Below, one piece after another: positions 1 to 11,470 of a stretch of 64,000 nt of DNA. The notes under the pieces are model-generated. The model was given only the letters and a program-made list of their open reading frames with translations. It was not told the origin of the DNA and made no database searches. The translations under genes were made by a program, and so were the position numbers. How positions within the stretch are numbered: position 1 is the stretch's first letter; every line of letters starts with the position of its first letter. The DNA is from Whalleya microplaca. Lineage: Eukaryota > Ascomycota > Sordariomycetes > Xylariales > Xylariaceae. The stretch lies in contig MU385749.1 of assembly GCA_022497155.1 (NCBI GenBank), positions 124,001 through 188,000 of the forward strand, given 5' to 3'.

Positions 1-2997
1 AGTAGCGGTTTATATTATTCTTTTAAAATAAAAATAGCTTATTTTTATTAGTCTTTAAATTAAGGCGACTAGATTTAATGTTAAAATAGGAATTAAAGAC
101 GCGATTAACGTTTCTTACTATCGAATTAAGAGTTCTCGATCGCTTAGGAACAGCAGACCTAAAACGCGAAAAAAGCTTAACGCTAAGGTATAAATCGATA
201 GAAAAAAAGAAACGACGAAAGTTTTTAGCTATTTATATAACCGATTTACCTATTTCAGAAAGGAAGCGATAATAAAATAAAACGGGATAAAAAAGTCGAG
301 AAGAAAAATTACGGAAACTAAGGTTATTTTAATAAAATTTAACTCGATTAAATAGCGGGGGTTTAATATTTATTTTACGAATTTTAAAAAAAAGATTACC
401 GATACGCGTTTTATTTTAAATATTTATTAAATTCTAACAAATTATTATAACCCGATAAAAACGTTTAAGGTTATTTAGCTTTCGATTAACGCTATTATAA
501 CGAGAAATTTAACTTCTAGATATAGGACCCTTTATAAAAAAGAAAGGAATAGATAACTTACGCAAACGCCTAATAAAAGGAGTTCCTTTTTCTTCTTTTT
601 GCCTTTTATACGATAATAAGCTTTGCGATATAACTGCGAATAATTAATTAAGTAAATATTATAAAGCGAAAATAAAGGACAAATAGTTAGGTTAGTAGTT
701 ATTAAAAAAAAAAAAGATATAAAGTATAAAAATAAAACGGATAAAGGGTATAATAAATAGCCTAAAAAATATATTAAGGCCAAATCGAGTAAGCCGACTT
801 TTGAAATCAGTAATAATAACCTAAATACCCTATTATATTTAATATTTGGCTTATTACAAATTTAAATAATTAATTAAAAATAAAAAGGACTTCTTAATTT
901 ACCCTTATTTATTATAAACTAAAACCTAACGTAAAAAAGTTTTTTTATACTAATTTATTAATAATTTTTACCTAATTACCTATTAACCTTTTTCCCTTAT
1001 TTTTTATTGTCTTTAATTAATTAGTTCAGTTTTTTTATAGTTTTATATTAGCTTATCGCTATAATATTATACCTTAAATTTTATTTTTTATATATTAAAA
1101 TATCGTTATAGCTATTACAATTTAAAAAATTACTTAAAAAGAGGAAAAATAAGCATAAGAACCGGAATAAAAATAAGAAAATTAATTAAGCGGCCCGTAA
1201 AAACCTTAAGCCTATTTTAAAAGCTGATATTAAGTTTAAGGCTATATCTAAAGATGAGGCTAAAATTAAGTTTGCGGCTAATTCCGACCCTAAATATAAG
1301 GCTAAAATAACCTTACCTATTAGTTTGCTTTTACGAAAATAGCTTCCTTCTTTAAATTCTAATACGTTTATTATAATAGTTAATGTTAACTTTTATATTA
1401 TTAATTAATTTTGCGGCCTTTTTATTAAGATATATAAATTTAAACTTTAGACTAAGAATAGGCTATAGTATTTAAGGCAAGAGATTAAATAAATTATTAA
1501 TTTCTTAAAAATAGATTTTTTATTAGTTAGAAGCAATAAAATACCTGAAGTTATTTCTAATCGAAACGCCCTTTCTGGTTATAATAAAAACAAATGAAAG
1601 ATAAATAAAGCATTAAGTTTATATAATGCTTTTTTTATTTATTATAAACGTTAATATTACGACATTACTTTTATAGCTGCTATAATTTAAATAAGTGTTG
1701 CTACTTTTAAGGAAGGACTTATTAAAATGGAGGTTTATTTTGGGACTACTATAAAACTTAATTAAAGGGTTATTTAAATTAACGACTAGTTTTTTTTCCG
1801 GATTGTTTTAAATAATCCCCGGTTTTTTATATTAACGGCATTTATATATTTATATAACCTTATAGCTATTAACGTTAAAAAGAAAGGCAGCCCTTACTTT
1901 TTTTTAATTATTATGTTAGTAAGAATTCGCATTGCTTTTTCGTTTAACTTTATAAATACTTATAATAAAGAGAGAGCTCGGGCTATTTTTAATTAATTAC
2001 GCTAGGTTTAAATTTAGTAGAATAGTATAGCTTTTATTTATATTAGACTTATTTAAACAGTATAATAATAAAATAGGTTTAATTGCGGCTTTTAGGTAGC
2101 TTATTTAATCTTTTGCTTTTTTCGCTTCCCTACTATATTTCTTCGCTTTTATAAAAATTTTTATTTTATTAACGAAAAACGAGAAATAAAAAGTTAAATT
2201 ACGAAAATAAAGCAAATAGTAGTTTATAGAGTTATTAATTAATCTAATAGCTTTAATAAACTAAAACGAGAGCCCGAACTTAAGCCTATTTTTGCCCCTA
2301 GCTTATTTTAATCGAAAAGGATATTCCGACGTTAGCCCAAACTATATAAAACTTATATAAGTTTTCTAAATCTCGATTAATATTAACCTTTTTTAAAAGA
2401 ATAACGAAAAATTACCTATCGAAATAAAAAAGCCTATATTTTATATAAATAGGTAAAAGATAAGTTTACTACGTTAGGAAAACGATTATAGCCTACTTTT
2501 CTTATAGGATAAAATAGTTAGGCAAATTACGAAAAACGTATAGCTATTATTAATCGATAGAAAACTTTTTTTTCTATTAAGCCTAATCGATCGGAACGTA
2601 TAAAATGACGTAAGTTTATTAAAAAGTATATAAAACTAGATAAAAAAAAAAGGTAATTAAACCTAAAGCGAAAGCTTATAAAAAGTAAATAAAGTAAATA
2701 TTTTTTACGTTTGTATTAATTAATTAAATTTTTTTATAATAAAGATATTTATAACAAAATTTAGGAAGGATATTATAAGGCTAGTATGCTATAGTATATA
2801 TATATCGCTTGTTTTTTTCTTTTATTTTTAAATAAAACATATATAGCTTAAACGGCCTTATCGCCGACAATAGACATATCTCTCCTTTCGATTAATAGCT
2901 GTTATAAGTGACTCTTTTGTTTCGTTACCTCGATTACTTCCGATTAGCTAAGCCATAAAGTGGCACCTCCTTCACCCCGACACCCTGTCCCAAAACA

Positions 2998-3300
2998 ATA
3001 TATAAATCTATATATTTAAAGTAAGCATTTTAAATTTATATATGTAAATCTGCATATTTAAAGTAAGCATTTTAGATTTATATATATAGATTTGCGTACC
3101 TAAAGTAAGCATTTTAGATTTATATATATAGATTTATGTACCTAAAATAAGTATTTCAGATTTATATATATAGATTTGCGTACTTAAAATAAATATTTCA
3201 GATTTATATATACAAATCTATATACCTAAAGTAAACATTTCAAATTTATATATGTAAATTTATATACCTAAAGTAAGTATTTTAAATTTATATATATAAT
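2998..3300. repeat. 42-bp tandem repeat, 7 copies
   Basis: The anchor word gtaagcattt (with small changes such as gtaaacattt, aataagtattt) recurs at 3021, 3063, 3105, 3147, 3189, 3231 and 3273, an exact 42-bp period over seven units. Each unit also carries an AT-rich core similar to gatttatatatatagattt, which is close to an inverted repeat. Copies differ mostly by C/T or G/A changes, consistent with RIP acting after amplification. It is a minisatellite inside the dead isochore; no coding role is likely. Confidence 0.9.
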
Positions 3301-4394
3301 TATATATATAAAATATGTTATAAAAAAAATATATAAGCTATATATAAAAAAAATTTATATTTATTCGGCTAGCCCGGTTATTAACTCCGCTAAAATCTCA
3401 TTATCGTTATCGTTATCGTTATTATTATTCTTATTTAAAATTTCTTTAAACAGCCGAAGCTATAAATTTTCTTTTTTCTTTTTTTTTTTTCCCTTTTTCT
3501 CCTCCTTCTCTTTTTCTACCTCCGCCTCCGCCTTTATAAAAACGGCCAACCGAACTTTTAAATCAGTATAAGCGCCGGCCCGCTCGGCTTTAAATAAAGA
3601 TTTATAATATGCCATTAATTTTAAGCCGGCAAAATTAAAGAGTATAATAAGCGGTAGTAGTATTAATGTTACTACTGCTATTATTTATAGGGATATTTAA
3701 CTTATTACTATTATAATAGGTACGGGAGCGGCAGTATATCAAGAGATAGCGACTATTTACTATTAGTTTTATATTCGAGTCCTATAAATTCCAGTAGCTA
3801 TATATATACGCTAATAAAAAGTAGGTGCTTTTTTGCCTATTATAATAATAATAAGTATAAATACTATTTAACATATCGGTTTAGCGGTTAAAAAAAGCCG
3901 GCTTACGTATATAAAAAGCCTAAAGACTTTTCCTTTCGATATAGTTATTATATCGGGCGTTGCCTTACCGTACCGGGCCGTAAATTTAAACATATATAAT
4001 TAAAATGTTTTTTTATAAACCTTTAATATATGGTATAATTAAAGCGGCCTGCTATATTTATAATTAACGCGGCTTCCGGTAGCGGCGAAAAGGCAAAAAT
4101 TGGCTGGTTATTTTAAATTTGTAATTAAAAAATTACTAGCAATTAAATCTAATAACCTTACGATAGGGCTATAGCTTAAGCGGGGGCGGAAAGCGAGATA
4201 TAAATAAGCTGCCGAAATAGCTTCCTATATTATTTAGCGGCTTATAATATAGTTAGTTATATCCGGATATATCTAGTTATTTAATATAAGTTTATAAGTA
4301 TATATAAAAAGCCACGCGGCATTAGCACTTGCGATAATAGGAGCGCGGAACGTTATCCTCCAAAAAGGGAATATTATAAGGGTTAGCGATAACA

Positions 4395-4470
4395 GCTATA
4401 GTAATAATAATAATAATAATAGTAATAATAATAATAATAGTAATAGTGGTGGTAATAATAGTAGCGGCGG
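4395..4470. repeat. TAA/TAG-type trinucleotide repeat
   Basis: A run of taa/tag triplets, shading into tgg and cgg triplets toward its right end, forms an imperfect trinucleotide microsatellite. A shorter run of similar type (ttatcg/tta units) lies at about 3403-3428. Both sit within the AT-rich isochore, and no reading frame through them looks like a gene. Confidence 0.7.
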
Positions 4471-4619
4471 CAGTAAAGTCAGTTTAAAAAGGTTATAATT
4501 AATAGGTTTAAGCCTAATAGATATATAATTATATTTATATTTTATTTTATTACTTTAATATTATATATATATATAATTATATATATAAATTCTAATAGTT
4601 ATTTATAATTTAGTTACTA

Positions 4620-4812
4620 AATTAAAAAATAATAAATTAATATATATAATTATATATATATATATATAATAAAACTAATAGTTAAATAATATATATAGCC
4701 GAATTACTATATATATATATAATTACGTATATATATATATATATAATAAAACTAATAATTAAATAATATATATAGCCGAATTACTATATATATATATAAT
4801 TATATATATAAT
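4620..4812. repeat. 77-bp tandem duplication in (TA)n-rich DNA
   Basis: The words aaaactaata and atatagccgaattac occur twice, with the first copy of aaaactaata at 4671 and the second at 4748, so the unit is 77 bp. The copies are joined by (TA)n runs interrupted by aatta. This marks the last 200 bp or so of the AT-rich isochore before normal composition starts. Confidence 0.8.
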
Positions 4813-4930
4813 CTACTAGCTTAGTAGCTTTAATTTAATAATAATAAGTAGGAAATAATTAAATAGCCTAACTATTTACTATATTAAATAATTTAAATAC
4901 CTTAAACGTTCCTATATTAAGTTCGCGTTT

Positions 4931-7900
4931 AAATTATATTATATAAATAGTATTATTTCCAGTTATACTAGTAAATATAAGCGCGGAAAGGCGATTACCT
5001 AGCCAATCGGGGCCCCCGGCTTTTAATTCCCGTACAAAATTGGTGGAGTAGCGAAATAGCCAGTATATTGCGCAAAGGTCAAAATCTGCCCTGTGCCGTG
5101 CATAAACAGGTGACCCGTTAACGACCCAGGAAAGCTCACCTGAAACCGACCTATCTAGCCTGTCGTTTGAAGTCCAGCACCTCGGGACCGTCTTCTGCAA
5201 GGTAGCTGGTTCGCAGGAACACGGTACATATCATATGGCCCTACCGTGTCCGTCCGTTGACGTGATCACATTGAAACTAATCAGCGAAAGATTGAAGGGA
5301 TGGCAGAGATCGCCATCAATCAAAATTTCGTGTATCCTTGACGGATCAATGAAGAAGTAGAAATTTGTTTGGGGTCTTTTTAGTCCTCGAAGTACATACA
5401 TACATATCTGACAGAGACAAGCTTGTTAGTAAGCAAAGTCACGCATTGAACTGAAGGTTTGAAATGTAGTCGCCAAGATATACTCCAGAAAACGCTAATG
5501 TCGACATGTACTAGAATGATTGATGCTATTGATGGCTACGATGTCGTATTATTGTTCTGGATCTTATACTACTAGTGTAGATACAGTAGTCTCGCAATGC
5601 TTGTTATGTCGCATTTGTACATGGCCCCAAAAGTGTGAAATGCAAATGCATCTCGCCCAGATCCCAGATCAAGTCTCAACAGGCCGTAAATTGTCCATAG
5701 TCGTATCTCTCCGGCCGAGAATAGTATAGGATGGGGTAACTAAAATAGTGCCCGAGTCGATCGTACCATTTCCTCACCAATCCATCGTTCCACTACTGTA
5801 GGTACTGCGGGCACTCCCTAGGTCGTTCAATGTCACCCGTTGGTAGGTGTCTTTTTCTCGTGTTTCGCCTCACAGGACATCCCCTCGCATATTTATGTAT
5901 TATAGGTAATGTCCCATTTGCGGATAATTATCCGCGACTGAAACTCGCTGCCAACTCTGATGCGTCGTTGCACGAGAGAAATAAAGGGAGAGTAAGCGAC
6001 AGACCGAACCACGATGTGCGGTATTGTATAAATTTCCCGATGGTGATACGACATTCACTAAGGTTGCACATACAGTAAGGCTCGTGTTTGCCTCGCGCGT
6101 CTGTATGAGGTCCTGTTCTTCGATTCGTCGCTTATATTAATTCGAGATTCTGAATTATCCCAAGGACTGGTTGAGATTGATTGCATGGCGCTCTCAGATG
6201 GCAGGTCTTCTTGTATTTAGAGCGGGCCAGGAGTCCCAGGACGCTTTGAACCAGGATGACGAGCATTAGCCGGTCTGCGGGTGACGACGCTAGTGTTTCC
6301 AATTGGTAAGGGTGTATCTACCATACTGAGCGTTGATTCGCTATACATTTAGTCCTTTGCAGGGATGTTTCAGTCCAAGAACCCAATGAAAGCATCTTGA
6401 TGCAGCGACGTCGGCAACTCTCTTTTCTTTTCTTTGTTAATTATTTATTATACGTTTTGAATATACATCAAACCCGCCAGATATTTAAGAGTTACGTCGT
6501 TGCAGACGTGGCAGCGCGGCTACATGTACTCATTGCATATTGACAGATTGACAACTGTTGAATCTAATGTTGACTACATGTAGGTATTAGCATACCTGCA
6601 TAATGATGCAACGGGAATTGGGTAGGTTGTTGTTCCTTCGAGATTGAAACTCGATGCAAATGGGATGATCTGAGGCATAGGCGGCATAGCATACCTTATT
6701 CTGACAAGGGGTTTACCACGCACCTACATTTGAGCTACACCATACAGTTTAGATCCGGACTATCTACAATAAAATTGTTTACTGATGGATAAAAATGTAC
6801 GAACAGCAACGCGCTTGTTTGCGCCCTGTTCCTTAATCATAACTGACGATGCACAACTAGAAGTGAACTGTCTAATTTTGGTCATAGCCACTGGGGTTCC
6901 CGTGGCCGTCCAGGGGCCATTCGGGCCACATTCAGGTCCTTGCTTGTCTAAAATGGAATTTCAGAAATGACGATGATGGCTTCGCCTACCAGTCTGGTCT
7001 AGTCAATCGCACTGATCTCCACGTTATCTCAGGAACCGCTAGGCAAAACCCACCCTGACTCCATAATTTTCAGGTACGGACGAGCCACGGTCACCATCGA
7101 GGACCATTGATAGCCACTGCTGTTTCCTCTTCACTTCTCTTGCTCTTACCTTCGTACCTTCCGGCCTTATGCTCCCGCGCCTGGGCGACTTGGCTTCCAT
7201 CTTCCGTCCGTCTGACTGTCCTCAACTCACTCAACTTTACTCAACCCAATCCCGTTGGTAACTTCGGATATCTACCTCTCTGACTTCATTCTACAGACCC
7301 GAGGCGTCTGTCTGGTCTCACAGCACTGTAGCTGCTGTGTTTCGTCTCTTGTCGCTCTTTTTCTTCATATTCGGTACTTTCGTTTTCCCCTTCATCTGCC
7401 AGGGAATCTAAGTTGTCTTGACGGCATCAGGTCACCTGCTTGTCCCTCGTTATTTTTGAAAATCATCACAACAAACCTCGGCATCGCCTTCCCAACGCAC
7501 TGTTCTTCGGTGTGCAAGCCAGTCAATCGAATACTGTAGCCTTTTGCCTGATTGTCTCTTGATCGCCATTTTTCCGCACCAAAGCCTGAGGCTCTCCGCG
7601 CTCTCTTTGTCATCCCGACCCTGTTCCGTCCGCACATCTGAAACGCGAGCAGTATCCAACGCTTGAGGGTCGCATCATCGCGTCACCTTCACTCCACCAT
7701 CTACTGTTACCTTCTGCGAGGTACGCTGTGGGACCACAAGCGAGTTCTCGTTGCGTCCTGCAGCCTATCGACAACGGCTTCGTCAGTCGAGTCTGGTCGT
7801 ATCTCTAAGCCTAGGGTCTCCTGGAAAACTTCGGGAGCCGTCGCGGGAACCCGTTCGTGCGCATCTTCTCAATTGCAACTACGCAGTAACTCGGAATTGC

Positions 7901-8786
7901 CCAGCTATTTGAAAGTTGAAGGTAGTTTACTCACCCTTAACTAAAAGGCCCCGGTCCGACTGGACTGGTACGAGGATACCTCTCGAAACTTCAAATGTAC
8001 GTGATCCCCTATTCTGTACCCCTGTATGTGACCAGCCTGTTTAGGTGTGCCTCGTCTGCTATTACTGCCGGTGAAATCAACCGCACAGAACCCAAAAGTC
8101 TTGGATAGCTTCCGACTGGAACCTGGGAGGCCCCTTTAGGCTTTGTGAAGTTAGAAGCTTGTCTCTCTGGAGCAAGTGTCAATTCTCCAATACCTACACA
8201 TTGTTCCACAAACCCCCGCATGCGTTGAATCGCAATTCACTTCGTCTTCACTCTTTTCTATGTAGATTAGCTAATTGGCCTCAGTTTCGTCTGGTATTTT
8301 CACTTCAGTCTTTTTATTGTCTTGACACTGTATGTTGTCATCTACTTAGCGGCACGAGCGTTTTCCATTCTTTTCATCCGTCAAACGTCAGCATTGATAG
8401 AGCGCATTTGGCTGCTCTTGCTTTCCCTCACCGTGGTTCTGGATATAATACAGACGACGTCGTTCCACAACGTCCAGCCGAGCTGAACCAATTCTCCATT
8501 TACGATCCCCTTGGGGTGCATTTTCATCGAAATTACGATCGTATCACGAACGACAACACGAGGCCAACTAATTCCCGAACCCTTTTTCGTTCGGTTCTCT
8601 GGATCCACCCGCTGGCAGGCAACCGGCTTCCCGCATCGCATGAATTCGGACTGGTGATTTCGAACTGGGACTTGCGTTTGCGGTTGATATAGTAGGCAAA
8701 GACTGCTAGGAAATTGCGGAGCAGAAGTAGGCAAGTGGAATGCTTCGACCTTGGTCGAGAGTTTTATTACCAAAGTCACTATTTAA
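4931..8786. other. intergenic DNA and long leader, no supported gene
   Basis: Composition becomes normal at about 4930. No reading frame longer than about 180 codons occurs and none looks like a protein family. From about 7080 onward the + strand is pyrimidine-rich with CT tracts (for example 7110-7260 and 8240-8340), which is typical of the leader and promoter of the following gene. Several candidate GT donors are present, so a spliced 5' UTR for the gene at 8787 is possible but cannot be set by reading. Confidence 0.5.
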
Positions 8787-11470
8787 ATGAGTCGACCTCA
8801 AGATGGGAGAAATATGGATCAATCACCTAGGATGGGGGGATCTGTAAGAAGGGCGAGGGAGTTAGCTGAAGCAGGTGTACCAAGGGGTAGTCCGCCGTCT
8901 CTCCCAAATCCGCCGCCGGGGATACGACGACCTTACGCGCCACCAGGGTTACAGTCAAAGGACGGGCAAATTTCGATGGCGATATCGAGACCGACACCAG
9001 TCGCCCAGTGGCCGCTCAGTGGACCAATGTCGACGCCAGTTTCTGCTGATTCCGAGCCGTACAGACCACCGCCGGGCAGATCGCAACCACCTCAGCGCCC
9101 TCCACGACCTAGCAGGGTACCCTCGATTTTAGATAGTTCTCGCATTCAGGACCATACGCCTGTCTTTCAATACACACCCCAAAGTACCAGGGCATCAGAG
9201 CTATCTACCGCGGACACGACGACGACCTCACCTTCAAGGCCGTCAACTCTTTCTTCGGTCGGATCGATTCCAGACTTTCCATTACCAGTGACCACACCTG
9301 TATCGTCATCCCGGAAGACTATTAACCTAGGTCCGCCCCCGTCTTCGAGAAGGGGAGCCTCGTCATTTTACTCAACTGCTTCTTTTGTATCTCCGATACC
9401 AGAGGAGAGTCCAAAAACACGCTCACACACATCTTACGCATCTAGCGCCGCAATACCAGAAAGTTTTGGAAGCATATCACCAGGTTACAGTCCGAACGAT
9501 GTCTATTTTGACGATACAATAGCAGAGGAGTCCGTCAACGGTAGTGATGATGCAGATGAGAGTCGTTTGGTGAGGAGTGCAAGCATTGGAAAGAGAGGGA
9601 AGCCGTCTCTAGTAACTACGGGAAGCGCCGAGAAGAGGGATGAGATACGGCGGCCGTCACCAAACCCCGTTCAGGACGGACCATTTCGAGAAGGCACTGG
9701 ATATGTCGATGGCTCGTCAAGTTCTTCCGAACAGGCTTCTTCGAAGGGAGCTCTTGCCGCAGCAGTTACTACAGATAATATGCTCAGTGCTTTCGAAGGT
9801 GCGAGTGCAACTGATCCTTCCTCGATGCGAAAAGCTACTCCTTCACCAAGACCTTTCAGACTATCCGGATTTCGACGACCGCCACGCCTAGATATAGATG
9901 CAGTTAGGACAGCTGAAGCAAGAGGCAGTCTAACAAGTCTGCCGGATCTGATTCGACGCGCAACTAGACTAGCATCCTTGATGGAAAGAGGCCGGAGACC
10001 TGCCAGTCGTTTTGACGATCTTGATTTCCCAGAAGACCTTTACAACCGGGTCCCCGAAAAGGACTTCTCCAATAGTTCGTATCCCAGTTTGCTTTCATGG
10101 AACTGGATGACTGACCCCTTTTCTTAGATGACCCAAAACACCAATCAGGATTGTCCGACATGTTGGCTGCGTTTCCTCCTCCAGCTAGCCGAAACGGTGC
10201 ACGGCAGAGCGTAGCACGGCAGAGCAGAATGTCTTGGCCATTAATGCGGAGATCATTCCGTGCCGCTCCAGTAGAAACGGAACGAGCAGAACGAGCGAAT
10301 CGATCTCTTGACCCGGAGCAGGAGAAGAAAGGCCGCAGGTGTTGTGGGTTGCCCTTATGGGGATTTCTCTTTCTGCTTTTTATCTTAGTCTGCGTTATCG
10401 CCGTCGCGATCGTGGTTCCCCTCGAGATCTTTGTTATCAAGAAGCCAAACAACAACGTTGCAGCGCAACCGGACATCTCTGATTGCCCATCACAACTGAC
10501 CTGCGCGCACGGGGGGACAAATGTTCTTCTCCAAGGTGTGTGCTCATGCATCTGTTCCAATGGGTTTACGGGCATAGACTGCACTATACCCACATCGCAA
10601 GGTTGTACGACAACGTCAATAAGTACGGTGGACGCTAATATCAATAATGTCACCATTGGTCAGGCGATCCCTCGGCTTATAAAAGACTCTCAAGTTAACT
10701 TTACAATACCCCTTGTTGCGACGACAATCCAGGCCAAGTTCAACTCGGCCAACCTATCGTGCAATACAGAAAATGCTTTAGTCACCTTTGATGGACAGGC
10801 TCTAGCTGAGGTTCAGGATCTTAGTGCGGATTCGGATCTTGGACAAGTGGCAGGTGCTGGTGCTGGTGCAGGTGCTGGTGTCCCGATCACTCTGAGTGTT
10901 GGACCGGACGTCGATGTTACACTTACCCTGCAAAATCCAGCAGGAACTGGTGGATTTTCTGGTAGTTTCAGCATTACAACTCTGAGTACACCGACTACGT
11001 TTTCGGGTTCTACAATCTTCGCCACAACCTTAACATTTAGTGACTCGGCAGAACCGTCGGCCACTCCCTCCCCAACGACAGCTCCGTCCAAAACAACAAC
11101 GCGGAGAAGCTCAATGATGACGACTTCTCGCGCTATTAGTTCAACTGCGACTACTTCCGCTACTACTTCCGCTACTAGCTCAACAGCGACTCCCGAGCCA
11201 ACTGCTACCTTTTCTGTCACTGAAGAGGTCATCGACTTCGCCCGTGTGGCGGTCCTGTTTGTATTTCAGGAAAAGACTCTAGATGATGCCTCGACAGCCC
11301 AGACTTCGCTCCAGAAATTCTTCAGCAATGGGACTGCTGGAAGTGGTACGTCCGGCATGACTGTGCAGCAAGCCATGAACCTCAGCATGGGTGGAGGAAA
11401 CACGATTGATCTCGTGAACCTATTCGTAGACGTTGGAGCCGGACGAAAAGGTGGAGGTCGAAGCAGCTAA
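8787..11470 (+). CDS. EGF-like-domain single-pass membrane protein
   Basis: Predicted 876-aa protein of two exons, 8787-10074 and 10128-11470. The 53-nt phase-1 intron has donor GTTCGT, a CTGAC branch site and acceptor TTAG; splicing joins the frames as ..FSN-NDPKHQSGLSDML... Residues 1 to about 500 are proline/serine-rich and disordered. A basic stretch and CC pair precede a membrane segment at about 504-533 (FLFLLFILVCVIAVAIVV). An EGF-like cysteine cluster follows at about 549-581 (CPSQLTC...GVCSCICSNGF..IDC). The far C-terminus holds an AGAGAGAGAG run and a Ser/Thr-rich stalk likely to be O-glycosylated. I infer a type II plasma-membrane or wall-facing protein with a long cytoplasmic tail. 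Proteins of this layout are known in filamentous fungi but their function is not established. No specific role is claimed. Confidence 0.85.

Larger units (their letters stand above)
1..4930. repeat. AT-rich, RIP-like repeat isochore
   Basis: The whole stretch is extremely rich in A and T, with TpA-dense text and few CpA/TpG dinucleotides by eye. No reading frame resembles a protein and stops occur in all frames. This is what repeat-induced point mutation (C to T at CpA in duplicated DNA, known in ascomycetes) leaves behind, so the block is most likely dead transposon sequence. The original element cannot be identified by reading. Small islands of normal composition remain, for example about 2930-2995 and 4310-4375. 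Its left end lies outside the window; the right border at about 4930 is sharp. Function is inferred to be constitutive heterochromatin. Confidence 0.8.

Noticed and set aside
1..4930. CRISPR-like array or origin from the regular 42-bp repeat
   Set aside because: Units are contiguous without unique spacers and lie in a eukaryotic RIP-like block.
7255..8692. Several + frames of 90-177 codons before the EGF-domain gene
   Set aside because: No family motif, unusual composition rich in F, S, L and R expected from CT-rich leader DNA; better read as promoter/5' UTR.
9964..10656. 230-codon minus frame opposite the EGF-domain gene
   Set aside because: It overlaps a well-supported spliced gene and has no motif of its own.
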